In this document: one piece after another, positions 24,106 through 32,081 of the stretch | How positions within the stretch are numbered: position 1 is the first letter of the stretch | How the letters are laid out: each line of letters begins with the position of its first letter | Assembly: GCF_012933655.1 (NCBI RefSeq) | Contig: NZ_JABBJJ010000006.1 | Span: 1-64,000 of the forward strand | Length of the DNA stretch: 64,000 nt | Reading direction: 5' to 3' | Origin: Pyxidicoccus fallax | Lineage (GTDB): Bacteria > Myxococcota > Myxococcia > Myxococcales > Myxococcaceae | The notes under the pieces: model-generated | What the model was told of the DNA's origin: nothing | Database searches by the model: none | The model's input: the letters and a program-made list of their open reading frames with translations, nothing else | Program-made: the position numbers and the translations under genes

Positions 24106-24966
24106 TTACTCCTCCGCGTCGGGTGACGAGGTCCGCTGGCGTTTGGAGGGCCGGTTGTCCGGGTCATCGTCGTCGGAGTCGTCCCGCTGACGTTTGGTGT
24201 TCTGCTCGTGCTGTTTCCAGGCCTGGTCGGCAATCATGTTGATGATGTCCCGGGCCTGCGCCTGCGTCAGCATGGGACGTCCGCTGGTGCCCTGGATTCG
24301 CGTGTACTCCCAGACCGCGATTCCCAGTGCGCGCCCCACGTCGCCGTTTCGCCCCGCCGCGTTCATCTCATCGACCATCACCCGTTCGATGGCCTCCGCG
24401 CTCGCGTCTTGCCGAATCAGCTCGCGGAGCCGATCTCGCCAGGCCTTGGCAATGGCGGAGCTGCCGGTGCTGGTCACGCCACCGCCTCCCCCGCTCACGC
24501 CTCCGCGATGGACCTCGATGGGCATCGACACCGCCGGCATGGAGTCCGCGGAGCGGTTGAACTCCGTGCCCTCGATGGAGTTCATGGGAACGGGGTGCTC
24601 GCTCTCGCGGACACCTCGCTTGGAGCGCTTCCTCGTTTCACGATGGAGCCCCGCCGAGAACTCGCTCGATTGGGTCGGCGGGAAGATGGCGTCGAAGCCG
24701 GGGAAGGGCTCGGCCACCTGCGGCGGGGCGTTGGAACCGCTGGCCTGCGGCTGCTGCGGTGTTGGCGTCGAGGGCGCTGGCGAAGGTTGAGTCGAGGGCG
24801 CTGGCGAAGGTTGGGCCGCGGGCTGTGGCTGTGTCGGGCTGTTGGCGCCAGCCTGCTGTTGCTGCTGGGCTCGCGCCTGGCCTCGAGTCGTAGCTGCCAG
24901 AACGGGATTCACGAGGACCAGTGTCGCCGTGGCGAGTGCTGCGGCTGCGTATCCATGGGCCTTCAT
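24106..24966 (-). CDS. Secreted protein with Pro/Gln-rich linker and NLS-like C-terminal tail
   Basis: 286 residues, family not recognised. A signal peptide (about 1-24, ending near VLAA-T) is followed by a Gln/Pro/Ala/Ser-rich stretch (about 27-80, including twice the unit QPSPAPST) and a compact helical domain (about 165-255; KAWRDRLRELIRQ, AIERVMVDEMNAA, ARDIINMIADQAWK). The last 29 residues consist of KRQR, an acidic run DDSDDDD, then PSKRQRT and an acidic end. Two KRQR clusters around acidic residues look like a eukaryotic bipartite nuclear localisation signal. The ATG at 24966 has AAGGAG upstream. A role in interaction with eukaryotic prey is speculative. Confidence 0.7.
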   Translation of the reverse strand: MKAHGYAAAALATATLVLVNPVLAATTRGQARAQQQQQAGANSPTQPQPAAQPSPAPSTQPSPAPSTPTPQQPQASGSNAPPQVAEPFPGFDAIFPPTQSSEFSAGLHRETRKRSKRGVRESEHPVPMNSIEGTEFNRSADSMPAVSMPIEVHRGGVSGGGGGVTSTGSSAIAKAWRDRLRELIRQDASAEAIERVMVDEMNAAGRNGDVGRALGIAVWEYTRIQGTSGRPMLTQAQARDIINMIADQAWKQHEQNTKRQRDDSDDDDPDNRPSKRQRTSSPDAEE

Positions 24967-25198
24967 GTTGCTCCTTTCGCACCGCTGCCGGAGTGCGGCT
25001 TCACGGTGTGCGTTCGAGACAACCGTTTCGACAGGCCATCGCGCGGATGTGATGCGTGACAAGGCCATCTCGCCAGCAGGCCCTTCATTGCCCGCAGGGG
25101 TATGTCCCATCACACTTCGGGGGACCCGAATCCGTCCGGCGGGCCGCGGGAGTTGTTCGTCAGCGGCCCATCACACGAGGCATCAAATGGAGGACGTC

Positions 25199-25678
25199 AT
25201 GATTCGGACGAAGCTCATCGCATCCATTACCACCGCTCTCGCCATCTCCCTCTTCACGGCGCTGCCCGCCCATGCGCTCAATCCCGCGGCCGCGGGGGCC
25301 GCCGAGGCCGTCAGCCTGGACCCTGTCAGCATCGGACAGGCCATCGCGAAGAGCGTTCACGCGGTTCCGAATCGAGAGGGCTTCGTGAAGGGGCTCCTGT
25401 ACTCGGCGCGGCACCAGACGGGGGGCAAGTACAACGTCGTCGTCGCCAATCTGGGCAACAAGCACGAGGCGAGCGGGCTCAGGAACGTCGTGTACTACCA
25501 GACCTTCAACTACGGGGACCTGGTCTACGGCGTCTGGGCCTTCGAGGACGGCGTGTTCGACAACCAGGGTGACGGTGGTTTCATCAACTGGACGTTCGAC
25601 GGTCTCTGGGAGCGGCAGGACCCGAACGGGCAGTCGAACCCGCGTGGCATGCGCGTGGTGTTCCGCAAGAAGCCCTGA
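25199..25678 (+). CDS. Small secreted protein of unknown function
   Basis: 159 residues. A clear signal peptide ends at PAHA (about residue 24). The mature part begins with a helical segment (AAAGAAEAVSLDPVSIGQAIAKS) and continues as a beta-rich domain with many Tyr, Trp, Phe and Asn (YNVVVANLGNKHE, NVVYYQTFNYGDLVYGVWAF, GFINWTFDGLWER). It could be a small lectin-like or phage-tail-like domain, but I do not recognise it. The ATG at 25199 is set by GGAGG 5 bases upstream. It is divergent from the secreted NLS-tailed protein over a 232-base gap and ends in a strong terminator. Confidence 0.7.
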   Translation: MIRTKLIASITTALAISLFTALPAHALNPAAAGAAEAVSLDPVSIGQAIAKSVHAVPNREGFVKGLLYSARHQTGGKYNVVVANLGNKHEASGLRNVVYYQTFNYGDLVYGVWAFEDGVFDNQGDGGFINWTFDGLWERQDPNGQSNPRGMRVVFRKKP

Positions 25679-25703
25679 GGAAGGCACGAGGCCCGGAACG
25701 CAG

Positions 25704-25735
25704 ACGGGCTGGAGGCCCGAGGGTCTCCAGCCCGT
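25704..25735 (+). terminator. Terminator hairpin after small secreted protein
   Basis: Perfect 11-base arms ACGGGCTGGAG/CTCCAGCCCGT with a 10-base loop, 25 bases after the stop. No T-tract. Confidence 0.65.
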
Positions 25736-25737
25736 AA

Positions 25738-25829
25738 AGGGGCGGGTTGGCGAAGAGCACGTCATGGAACTCCCAGAACTTCCCCGCACGTCCAGCGGGA
25801 ATGGACGCGTCCGCCATGATTACCTCCAT
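25738..25829 (-). pseudogene. Remnant of a DsbA-like thioredoxin-fold gene
   Basis: On the reverse strand the short translation ASIPAGRAGKFWEFHDVL followed by FANP matches the conserved stretch of DsbA/thioredoxin_4 proteins (AGxQGKFWExHDxLFANQ), which in whole proteins lies about 70 residues after the CxxC. No CxxC part lies upstream, and the similarity stops within about 30 codons at the terminator hairpin. I take it to be a fragment left by deletion. Confidence 0.5.
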
Positions 25830-25876
25830 ACGCGCACACGTCGCGCGGGCGCGGGGTCGCGTAAGGTGGCAGGCCC

Positions 25877-26971
25877 ATGGTCGCCATTCGCTCTATCGCG
25901 CTCTCCTGCATCATCTTCATCGGCTTCATCGTCTTCGTCGCGGCTTGCGGCGACGATTCCCCTCCCCGCCCCATGGAGCAACCCGACGCGTCCGTGCCCT
26001 TGACGTGCGACAGCGCCGGCCTCTCGCTGTGCGGCGACGCCTGTGTGCGCACCGCGACCGACCCGGCGCACTGCGGGGGGTGCAACAAGGCCTGCGCGAC
26101 CGGCGAGGCCTGTGAGGAGGCCGTCTGCGTCGCGGTCTGTCAGATTGACGGCAAGCAGGTCACCGCCGGGACGGTGAACGCGGCGAATCCGTGCGAGCAG
26201 TGCATGCCGGCGATGTCCGCGGCCCAGTGGACGCAGCGCGCGGACGGCACGTCGTGCAACCCTGGACAGGTTTGCTCGGCCGGCATGTGCAGCCCGAAGT
26301 GCTTCATCGATGGCGAGGTCTACGACGAGGGTGTGCCGAACCCGGCGAACGCCTGCGAGGTGTGCGTGCCGGCGACGGCGACGACGACGTGGACGGCGCG
26401 CGCGAGCGTCCCACTGCTGGTCGGAGGCACCGACATCACGGCGCAAGGCTGGACGACGATCGCGCAGACGCCGAATACGCTCACCTACGGCGCGGACCAC
26501 GTTCGCCTCGCGACATCGACGAACAGCGGCGGGCGGACGAGCGGGCAACTGCTCATCACGCGCGCGAACGCGGTCGACGCCACGAAGCCTTTCAAGCTCC
26601 ACGTGACGATGCAGGTCGAATCGGTGAACACCCACAACTCGCTCGACAGCGGCGCGGCCATCCTGGGGAGCTTCACACCGCTGTACGGCAACGCCACGGA
26701 TCGCTCGCAGATGATCTACCTCGACGGCGCGGCGATCGGCTGGGCGGACGACACACAGTCCGCGGCGTTCCCGGTGACTGACGGCGCGTATCATGTCTAC
26801 GAGCTCGCGGTGGATGCCGAGAAGGTGGCGACGGTGAGCATCGACGGCGTCGCGAAGCTCACGCGGAGGAACTTCACGGCGACCGGTACCATCGCCATCG
26901 GCGACCAGACGAACGACCCGAACGTCGACGGCGCGGTGCGGATCAAGTCGGTCGAGCGGCTCTGTCCCTGA
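25877..26971 (+). CDS. Cys-rich lipoprotein with C-terminal LamG-like domain
   Basis: 364 residues. Lipobox VAAC near residue 24. Residues about 40-175 contain Cys-rich modules typical of myxobacterial surface proteins (LCGDACVRTATDPAHCGGCNKAC, GTSCNPGQVCSAGMC, NPANACEVCVP). The C-terminal 190 residues form a beta-rich domain (FKLHVTMQVESVNTHN, SQMIYLDGAAIGWADD, YHVYELAVDAEKVATVSIDG) that reads like a concanavalin/LamG jelly-roll. An adhesive or glycan-binding surface role is likely by analogy. Its gene is preceded by the DsbA remnant and a terminator, so it probably has its own promoter. Confidence 0.7.
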   Translation: MVAIRSIALSCIIFIGFIVFVAACGDDSPPRPMEQPDASVPLTCDSAGLSLCGDACVRTATDPAHCGGCNKACATGEACEEAVCVAVCQIDGKQVTAGTVNAANPCEQCMPAMSAAQWTQRADGTSCNPGQVCSAGMCSPKCFIDGEVYDEGVPNPANACEVCVPATATTTWTARASVPLLVGGTDITAQGWTTIAQTPNTLTYGADHVRLATSTNSGGRTSGQLLITRANAVDATKPFKLHVTMQVESVNTHNSLDSGAAILGSFTPLYGNATDRSQMIYLDGAAIGWADDTQSAAFPVTDGAYHVYELAVDAEKVATVSIDGVAKLTRRNFTATGTIAIGDQTNDPNVDGAVRIKSVERLCP

Positions 26972-27013
26972 GCCCCCGGACAGAAGCTCAGGTATGGGGA
27001 TACCTGCGGCCGG

Positions 27014-27778
27014 TCAGTACGGGTCGTCGTCGCGGATGCTCCATTGGTCATCGCGGGTCTCCGGCTTGCCCGTGGGCCGGAGGTGCGCGAACGACAAGGT
27101 GAGCTCCACCACGAACTCACGCGGCTCTGGAGGCTTGCCCAGGTAGATGTAGCGCGTCCTGTTGCTGATGCAGGCGTTGAGCATCGCCACTCCCGCGGGC
27201 TCCACCCGGCCTCCAGTGCCTGCTCCGTCAGCGCCGAACCTCGCGCGCAATTTGTAGCGCCGGGGCACGTCCTGCTTGCGCAGGATGGCCTCGCGGCCAC
27301 AGTAGTCGTAGTCCTTCAGGTGCTTCGCCAGCTTCTGGGCACCCCAGGCTTCGTTCGTCTGGGGCTTGCGCGGGACGGGCTTCGCCACCGGTGGAGGTAA
27401 CACGGGCTTCTGCACCACGGGCGGCGGTATGGGGCGCTCCGGCACCGGGGACGGGGTAGGATGTGGCGCCGGAGGCTCGGGTTGGGCAACGGGTCGCGGC
27501 CGCGGAGCGGGCACGGGCCGGACCTGCTCCGGAGGTTCGGCCATGAGCAGGAACGCCATGGCGCCCGCGAGGCTCATCATGAGGCAGGCGCCCAGGCCGA
27601 CGAACAGGAGCGTGCGGCGCTGTTGCGCCGGGGTAACGCGAGGACTGGCCGTGGGTGCGGAGCGCTGCGGCAGCCAGGGAATCGGCCGCGCACCCCCGCA
27701 ATGTCCACACGCCGGTTCTTCGCGGATGTCCCTCAGGAAGGGAGCGCCACAGTTGCCGCATCGAGGAGGAGTCGCCAC
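27014..27778 (-). CDS. Zinc-ribbon, single-TM, proline-rich protein
   Basis: 254 residues. The N-terminal zinc ribbon has C7-x2-C10 and C24-x2-C27. One membrane segment lies at about 57-79, followed by a Pro-rich linker (about 80-140; PVPAPRPRPVAQPEPP) and a C-terminal domain (about 145-254) in which CGREAILRKQDVPRRYKLRARF and ACISNRTRYIYLGKPPEPREFVVELTLSF are the most structured parts. The layout resembles AgmX/TonB-type proteins in which a Pro-rich stalk crosses the periplasm. The zinc ribbon would then be cytoplasmic. I cannot name a partner. It converges with the LamG-like lipoprotein gene. Confidence 0.65.
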   Translation of the reverse strand: MATPPRCGNCGAPFLRDIREEPACGHCGGARPIPWLPQRSAPTASPRVTPAQQRRTLLFVGLGACLMMSLAGAMAFLLMAEPPEQVRPVPAPRPRPVAQPEPPAPHPTPSPVPERPIPPPVVQKPVLPPPVAKPVPRKPQTNEAWGAQKLAKHLKDYDYCGREAILRKQDVPRRYKLRARFGADGAGTGGRVEPAGVAMLNACISNRTRYIYLGKPPEPREFVVELTLSFAHLRPTGKPETRDDQWSIRDDDPY

Positions 27779-27936
27779 GGGCTTACCCTAGTAGCTCTGG
27801 AGACACATGGCGAACGCGTGAGCCTCGCGTCGAGGCAGGCTGCACGTCGCCTGGGTGTCACCCCACGATGGAGGCATCCTGAACACCCATCCAGCTGCCC
27901 GGAAAAGCAATCGTTCGACGGCTCCGACGTAGCCCC

Positions 27937-27960
27937 CCTGGAGCCGCCTCCGGCTCCAGG
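27937..27960 (+). promoter_or_regulatory. Hairpin overlapping the ribosome binding site of the permease gene
   Basis: Perfect 10-base arms CCTGGAGCCG/CGGCTCCAGG with a CCTC loop. The right arm shares its last bases with AGGAGA (27958-27963), the Shine-Dalgarno of the permease starting at 27972. It could lower translation or act as an attenuator. Confidence 0.45.
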
Positions 27961-27971
27961 AGACTCTCCGC

Positions 27972-30431
27972 ATGGACACCCTTCTTGGCGGACTACGTCA
28001 GGCCCTGCGCTCGCTGCGCCGCAGCCCCGGCTTCGCGCTCAGCTGTGTCCTGCTGCTCGCGACGGGCATCGGCGCGAGCACCGCGCTCTTCAGCGTGGTG
28101 GAGGGCGTGCTGCTGCGCCCCCTGCCCTACCCGCGACCCGAGCGCCTCGTGCAGCTGTCGCAGCTGTCGGCCAACGGCCGCCCGATGCAGTTCTCGGACC
28201 CCAACTTCGAGGACGTACAGACGCAGAGCCGCACCGTCACGGCGCTGGCCCAGGTGTCGGGAGAGGCGAGCGTCGCCGTCACCGGCACGGACGAGCCCAC
28301 CTTCGCCCTGCTGGCGCTCGCCTCGCGTGACTTCTTCCGCGCCTTCGCGGTGCAGCCGGTGCAGGGCCGCCTCTTCGCCGAGGAGGAGCAGCAGGCGGGA
28401 GGCGCTCCCGTGGTGGTGGTGAGCCACGCCTTCTGGAAGCGGTATCTGGGCGCGCGGCCCCTGCCGCTGCCGAACACCCTCACCTTCGAGGGGCGCGCCT
28501 ACACCGTCGTCGGCGTGATGCCCGCGTCCTTCGACTACCCCGTGGGCACGCAGCTGTGGATTCCGCGCGAGCTGGAGGCGCGCTTGCCCAGCCGCACCGC
28601 GCACAACTGGCGGGTCGTGGGCCGGCTGGCGGACGGCGTCAACCTGGAGGCCGCGCGAGCGGAGCTCTCCGGCATCGCGCGTGCGCTCCAGGCACGGTAC
28701 GGCCAGGACACCCGGATGCACGACATCGCCGTGGTGCCCCTGCAGGAGAGCCTGGTGGGCAGTGTCCGGCCCACGCTGTATGTGCTGCTGGGCGCCGCGG
28801 CCTTCCTGCTGCTGGTGGCGGGCGCCAACGTCACCAACCTGCTGCTCGCCCGGGCGGCGACGCGCAGGCGCGAGCTCGCCGTCCATGTCGCGTTGGGCGC
28901 GGGGCCCGGCGCCCTGGTCCGCCAGTTCCTCACCGAGTCCCTGCTGCTGTCGCTGACGGGCGGCGCCCTGGGCGCCGTACTCGCCGCCTGGAGCCTGCGC
29001 GCGCTGCTCGCGTTCGAGCCGGGCCACCTGCCGCGCGTGGGCGAGGTGGCCGTGAATGCCACGGCGCTCCTCTTCGCGCTCGGGCTCTCGCTGCTGCTCG
29101 CGCTGGGACTGGGGCTGGTGACGGCGCTGCGCGCGGCGCGCCAGAGCCCGTGGGCCACGCTGGTGCAGGCCGGGCGCACGCAGGCCGGCGGAGGAAGAGC
29201 GGAGCGCACGCGCCGGGCCCTGGTCGTGGGACAGCTGGCGCTCGCGCTGGTGCTCCTCGTGGGGGCGGCGCTGCTCGGGCGCAGCCTGATGCGCCTGCTG
29301 TCCCTGGACCCCGGGTATCGCACCGAGGACATCGCGGTGCTCAGCCTCGTGCTCCCCCCGGCCGAGGACACAGCGGGACGGCTGCGCAACGTGCGGTTGC
29401 AGGAGGAGCTCCTCTCGCGGCTGGGCGCGCTGCCCGGCGTGCGCGCGGTGGGCGCCGTGAGCAACTTCCCGCTCGAGGGAAGCCAGGGGGGTGACGGCAC
29501 CTTCATCGTCCTCAACCGTCCCGACGAGGTGGGGAACTTCGAGGACTTCGGGCGGCTGGCGAACGAGCCCGAGCGCACGGGCTCCGCCGAGTACCGCGTG
29601 GCCAGCGAGGGCTACTTCCGCGCGCTCGACATCCCGCTCGTGCGAGGGCGCCTCTTCGATGCGCGCGACACGTTCGAGGCGCCGCACGTGGCCGTCATCA
29701 GCGAGTCGCTCGCGAAGGCCCGCTGGCCTCACGAAGACCCGCTGGGCAAGCTCATCCAGTTCGGCAACATGGACGGCGACCTGCGCCCCTTCACCATCGT
29801 GGGCGTGGTGGGCGACGTGCGCGAGCAGGGACTGCATGAGGAACCGAAGCCCATGTTCTATGGCTGCTCCCGGCAGCGGCTGCGGGCCTCCTCCCGCTTC
29901 CATCTCGCCGTGCATGGCCCGGTGGGCTCCGCGGCCCTGGTCACCTCGGCGCGGCCGGTATTGCGCGAGCTTGCCCCGGAGCTGCCCTCGCGCCTGCGCA
30001 CGGTGGAGAGCCTGCTCGGGGCCTCCCTCGCCCCGAGGCGCTTCAGCCTCCTGCTGCTGGGGGCCTTCGGCGCGGTGGCGCTGCTGCTCTCCGTGGCGGG
30101 GCTCGCGGCCGTCGTGTCCTATGCGGTGGCGCAGCGCACGCGGGAGTTCGGCATCCGCTTCGCCCTGGGGGCGACGACGGGGGACGTGCTGGGGATGGTG
30201 CTAAGGCAGGCGGCGCTGCTGGCGGGTATCGGCGTGGCGCTGGGCGTGCTCGGCGCCGTGGGGCTCAGCCGGGTGCTGGCGGGGCTCGTGTACGGGGTGA
30301 GCACCACCGACCCGCTCGTCCTCGCGGCGGTGGCGCTCCTCCTGCTCGGCGTGGCGCTGCTCGCGGCCTGGCTGCCGGCCCGGCGCGCCTCGCGAGTGGA
30401 CCCGATGACGGTGCTGCGCTCGGAGGCTTGA
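27972..30431 (+). CDS. ADOP/MacB-type ABC transporter permease
   Basis: 819 residues with the duplicated FtsX architecture of the ADOP family. TM1 lies near residue 20 and is followed by a MacB periplasmic core domain (about 50-250). Three TMs (about 270-400) close the first FtsX domain. A second unit has its TM near 415-435, a second periplasmic domain (about 440-680) and the last three TMs (about 690-810). Such permeases export peptides or lipoproteins or transmit force to the periplasm, and need a separate ATPase, which is not in this window. The start ATG at 27972 is followed directly by LRQALRSLRRSPGFALS, typical for the family. A hairpin overlaps its ribosome binding site. Confidence 0.9.
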   Translation: MDTLLGGLRQALRSLRRSPGFALSCVLLLATGIGASTALFSVVEGVLLRPLPYPRPERLVQLSQLSANGRPMQFSDPNFEDVQTQSRTVTALAQVSGEASVAVTGTDEPTFALLALASRDFFRAFAVQPVQGRLFAEEEQQAGGAPVVVVSHAFWKRYLGARPLPLPNTLTFEGRAYTVVGVMPASFDYPVGTQLWIPRELEARLPSRTAHNWRVVGRLADGVNLEAARAELSGIARALQARYGQDTRMHDIAVVPLQESLVGSVRPTLYVLLGAAAFLLLVAGANVTNLLLARAATRRRELAVHVALGAGPGALVRQFLTESLLLSLTGGALGAVLAAWSLRALLAFEPGHLPRVGEVAVNATALLFALGLSLLLALGLGLVTALRAARQSPWATLVQAGRTQAGGGRAERTRRALVVGQLALALVLLVGAALLGRSLMRLLSLDPGYRTEDIAVLSLVLPPAEDTAGRLRNVRLQEELLSRLGALPGVRAVGAVSNFPLEGSQGGDGTFIVLNRPDEVGNFEDFGRLANEPERTGSAEYRVASEGYFRALDIPLVRGRLFDARDTFEAPHVAVISESLAKARWPHEDPLGKLIQFGNMDGDLRPFTIVGVVGDVREQGLHEEPKPMFYGCSRQRLRASSRFHLAVHGPVGSAALVTSARPVLRELAPELPSRLRTVESLLGASLAPRRFSLLLLGAFGAVALLLSVAGLAAVVSYAVAQRTREFGIRFALGATTGDVLGMVLRQAALLAGIGVALGVLGAVGLSRVLAGLVYGVSTTDPLVLAAVALLLLGVALLAAWLPARRASRVDPMTVLRSEA

Positions 30432-30447
30432 GGCGCCCGGTCAGGTC

Positions 30448-30918
30448 CTAGTAGCGGATGACCTGATAGCCCTCGGCCACCAGGCGCGAGAGCTCCGCCA
30501 CGCCGTTGTCCACCACCTCCGCCTGGGACTGGAGTTTCTTCGGGTCGATGTCGAACTTCTGGAGCGCGCTACCGCAGGCCACCAGCCGCACGCCAGCGGC
30601 CTTCGCGGCCTGGGCCTCCTTGCGGACCGCCTCTGGCACGGCCTTCACCGTCGGGTCCAGCGACACCACCGCGCGGCCATAGGTCAGCCACACGACGTCC
30701 GAGAGGTAACCGGACTCCTTGGCCGCCTTCGCGTGCCGGAAGGCGCTGGAGAGCGTGCCGATGTCCTCCAGGCCCGTGGTGGCGACGAAGACGAGCTTGC
30801 CCTGGCGCGCGGGGACCTTCTTCTCGGTGGCCTGGGGCGCCTGGGAGGGCGCCGCGGCGATGGCGGCGACAGGGGCGATGACGAGTGTGGCGAGGACGAG
30901 CAGCAGGTTGCGATTCAT
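30448..30918 (-). CDS. Periplasmic DsrE-like sulfur-relay protein
   Basis: 156 residues. A signal peptide (about 1-22) precedes a DsrE/DsrF-like fold (about 38-156; KLVFVATTGLEDIGTLSSAF, GVRLVACGSALQKFDID, LVAEGYQVIRY). The Cys in LVACGSAL (about residue 115) sits where DsrE-type sulfur carriers have their active Cys. Cytoplasmic relatives pass persulfide sulfur between proteins; this one appears exported. It is the last gene of a leftward unit with a YeiH-type exporter (25 bases upstream) and a SoxB-like protein, headed by an ECF-type promoter at 33734-33761. Confidence 0.8.
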   Translation of the reverse strand: MNRNLLLVLATLVIAPVAAIAAAPSQAPQATEKKVPARQGKLVFVATTGLEDIGTLSSAFRHAKAAKESGYLSDVVWLTYGRAVVSLDPTVKAVPEAVRKEAQAAKAAGVRLVACGSALQKFDIDPKKLQSQAEVVDNGVAELSRLVAEGYQVIRY

Positions 30919-30943
30919 TCGAGGAACTCCACGGTGAGAGTCG

Positions 30944-31984
30944 TTACTGGATGGACAGCATCTGGATGAGGCCCCAGGCCGACAGCGCCAGGGCCGCGAA
31001 GCCGGCGAGGCCCGCGTAGACGACGCGCATGCCCGCTCGGCGAACCATGTTCAGGTGGGTGCCCAGCCCCATGGCCGCCATGGCCATCACCATGAGGAAG
31101 ACGCTGGCGGTGGAGAGCCCGGCCTTGGCGACGGCGGGCAGCACGCCCACCGAGCCCAGCACGCCCACTGAGAGGAAGCCCATCACGAACCAGGGGATGG
31201 GCGGCTCCTTCCATGAGTAACGCACCTTCCCGCCCGCGCCGGAGGCGAGTCCCAGCACGACGAGCGCGGGGGCCAGCAGCACCACGCGGGTGAGCTTCAC
31301 CAGCGTGCCCAGGTCTCCCGCGGAGGTGCCCCAGGAGAAGGCCGCGGCCATCACCTGCGCCACCTCGTGCAGCGTCGCGCCCGAGAGGATGGCGAGCTGC
31401 GCCGTGCTCAGCCCCAGCAGCGGTCCGACGAAGACGTAGAAGAGCACGCCCACCGTGCCGAGGATTCCGCATAGGCCCACCGCCAGCGTGGTGTCCTCCT
31501 CCTCGGCCCGGGTGACGGAGCTGGCGGCCACCACGGCGCTGGCGCCGCAGATGGAGGTGCCCACGGCCAGCAGCGTGCCCAGCTTCTCCGGCACCCCGAA
31601 GCGCTTCGTCACCCAGCGGATGCCGAGAATGCCGCCGACGATGACGGCCAGGGCGAGCAGCAGCACGCGCGGGCCCACCTTCGCCACCAGGCCGAAGTCG
31701 AGCCGCGCCCCCATCAGCACGATGCCCAGCCGCAGCACCGTGCGTGCCGAGTAGCGCGTGCCCTCCGTCAGCATGCCGGGCAGCCCCATGGCGGAGCGCA
31801 GCGCGATGCCGATGAGCAGGGCCACCGTGAGCGGCCCCACCACCTTGAGACCGGGCAGCGTGGCGAGCCAGTAGCTGGCCACCGCCAGCCCGGCGGCGAG
31901 CCCCAGGCCCGGCAGGCGCCGGCGCCAGACGCCCCCCGGAGGCGGTGCGGTGGTGGTGGAAGGTGCGGCGAGAGGTGCGGTCAT
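30944..31984 (-). CDS. YeiH family putative sulfate/sulfonate exporter
   Basis: 346 residues with about ten to eleven hydrophobic segments. Family motifs include RLGIVLMGARL (about 84-94), GTSICGASAVVAASS (about 141-156) and LSGATLHEVAQVMAA (about 199-213). YeiH-type proteins are annotated as putative sulfate or sulfite exporters; transport has not been shown for most of them. The context of SoxB-like, DsrE and ETHE1-like genes fits export of oxidised sulfur compounds. It lies between the SoxB-like gene (97 bases upstream) and the DsrE-like gene (25 bases downstream), probably in one operon. Confidence 0.88.
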   Translation of the reverse strand: MTAPLAAPSTTTAPPPGGVWRRRLPGLGLAAGLAVASYWLATLPGLKVVGPLTVALLIGIALRSAMGLPGMLTEGTRYSARTVLRLGIVLMGARLDFGLVAKVGPRVLLLALAVIVGGILGIRWVTKRFGVPEKLGTLLAVGTSICGASAVVAASSVTRAEEEDTTLAVGLCGILGTVGVLFYVFVGPLLGLSTAQLAILSGATLHEVAQVMAAAFSWGTSAGDLGTLVKLTRVVLLAPALVVLGLASGAGGKVRYSWKEPPIPWFVMGFLSVGVLGSVGVLPAVAKAGLSTASVFLMVMAMAAMGLGTHLNMVRRAGMRVVYAGLAGFAALALSAWGLIQMLSIQ

Positions 31985-32081
31985 TTCGTGTTCTCGTATT
32001 CATCCGGGAGGGCACGGACGGGCTCGGGTGACGCGTACGCCGTCCTGGCGCTCCTCCGGTTCGGGTTGGGTGGAACGAGGC

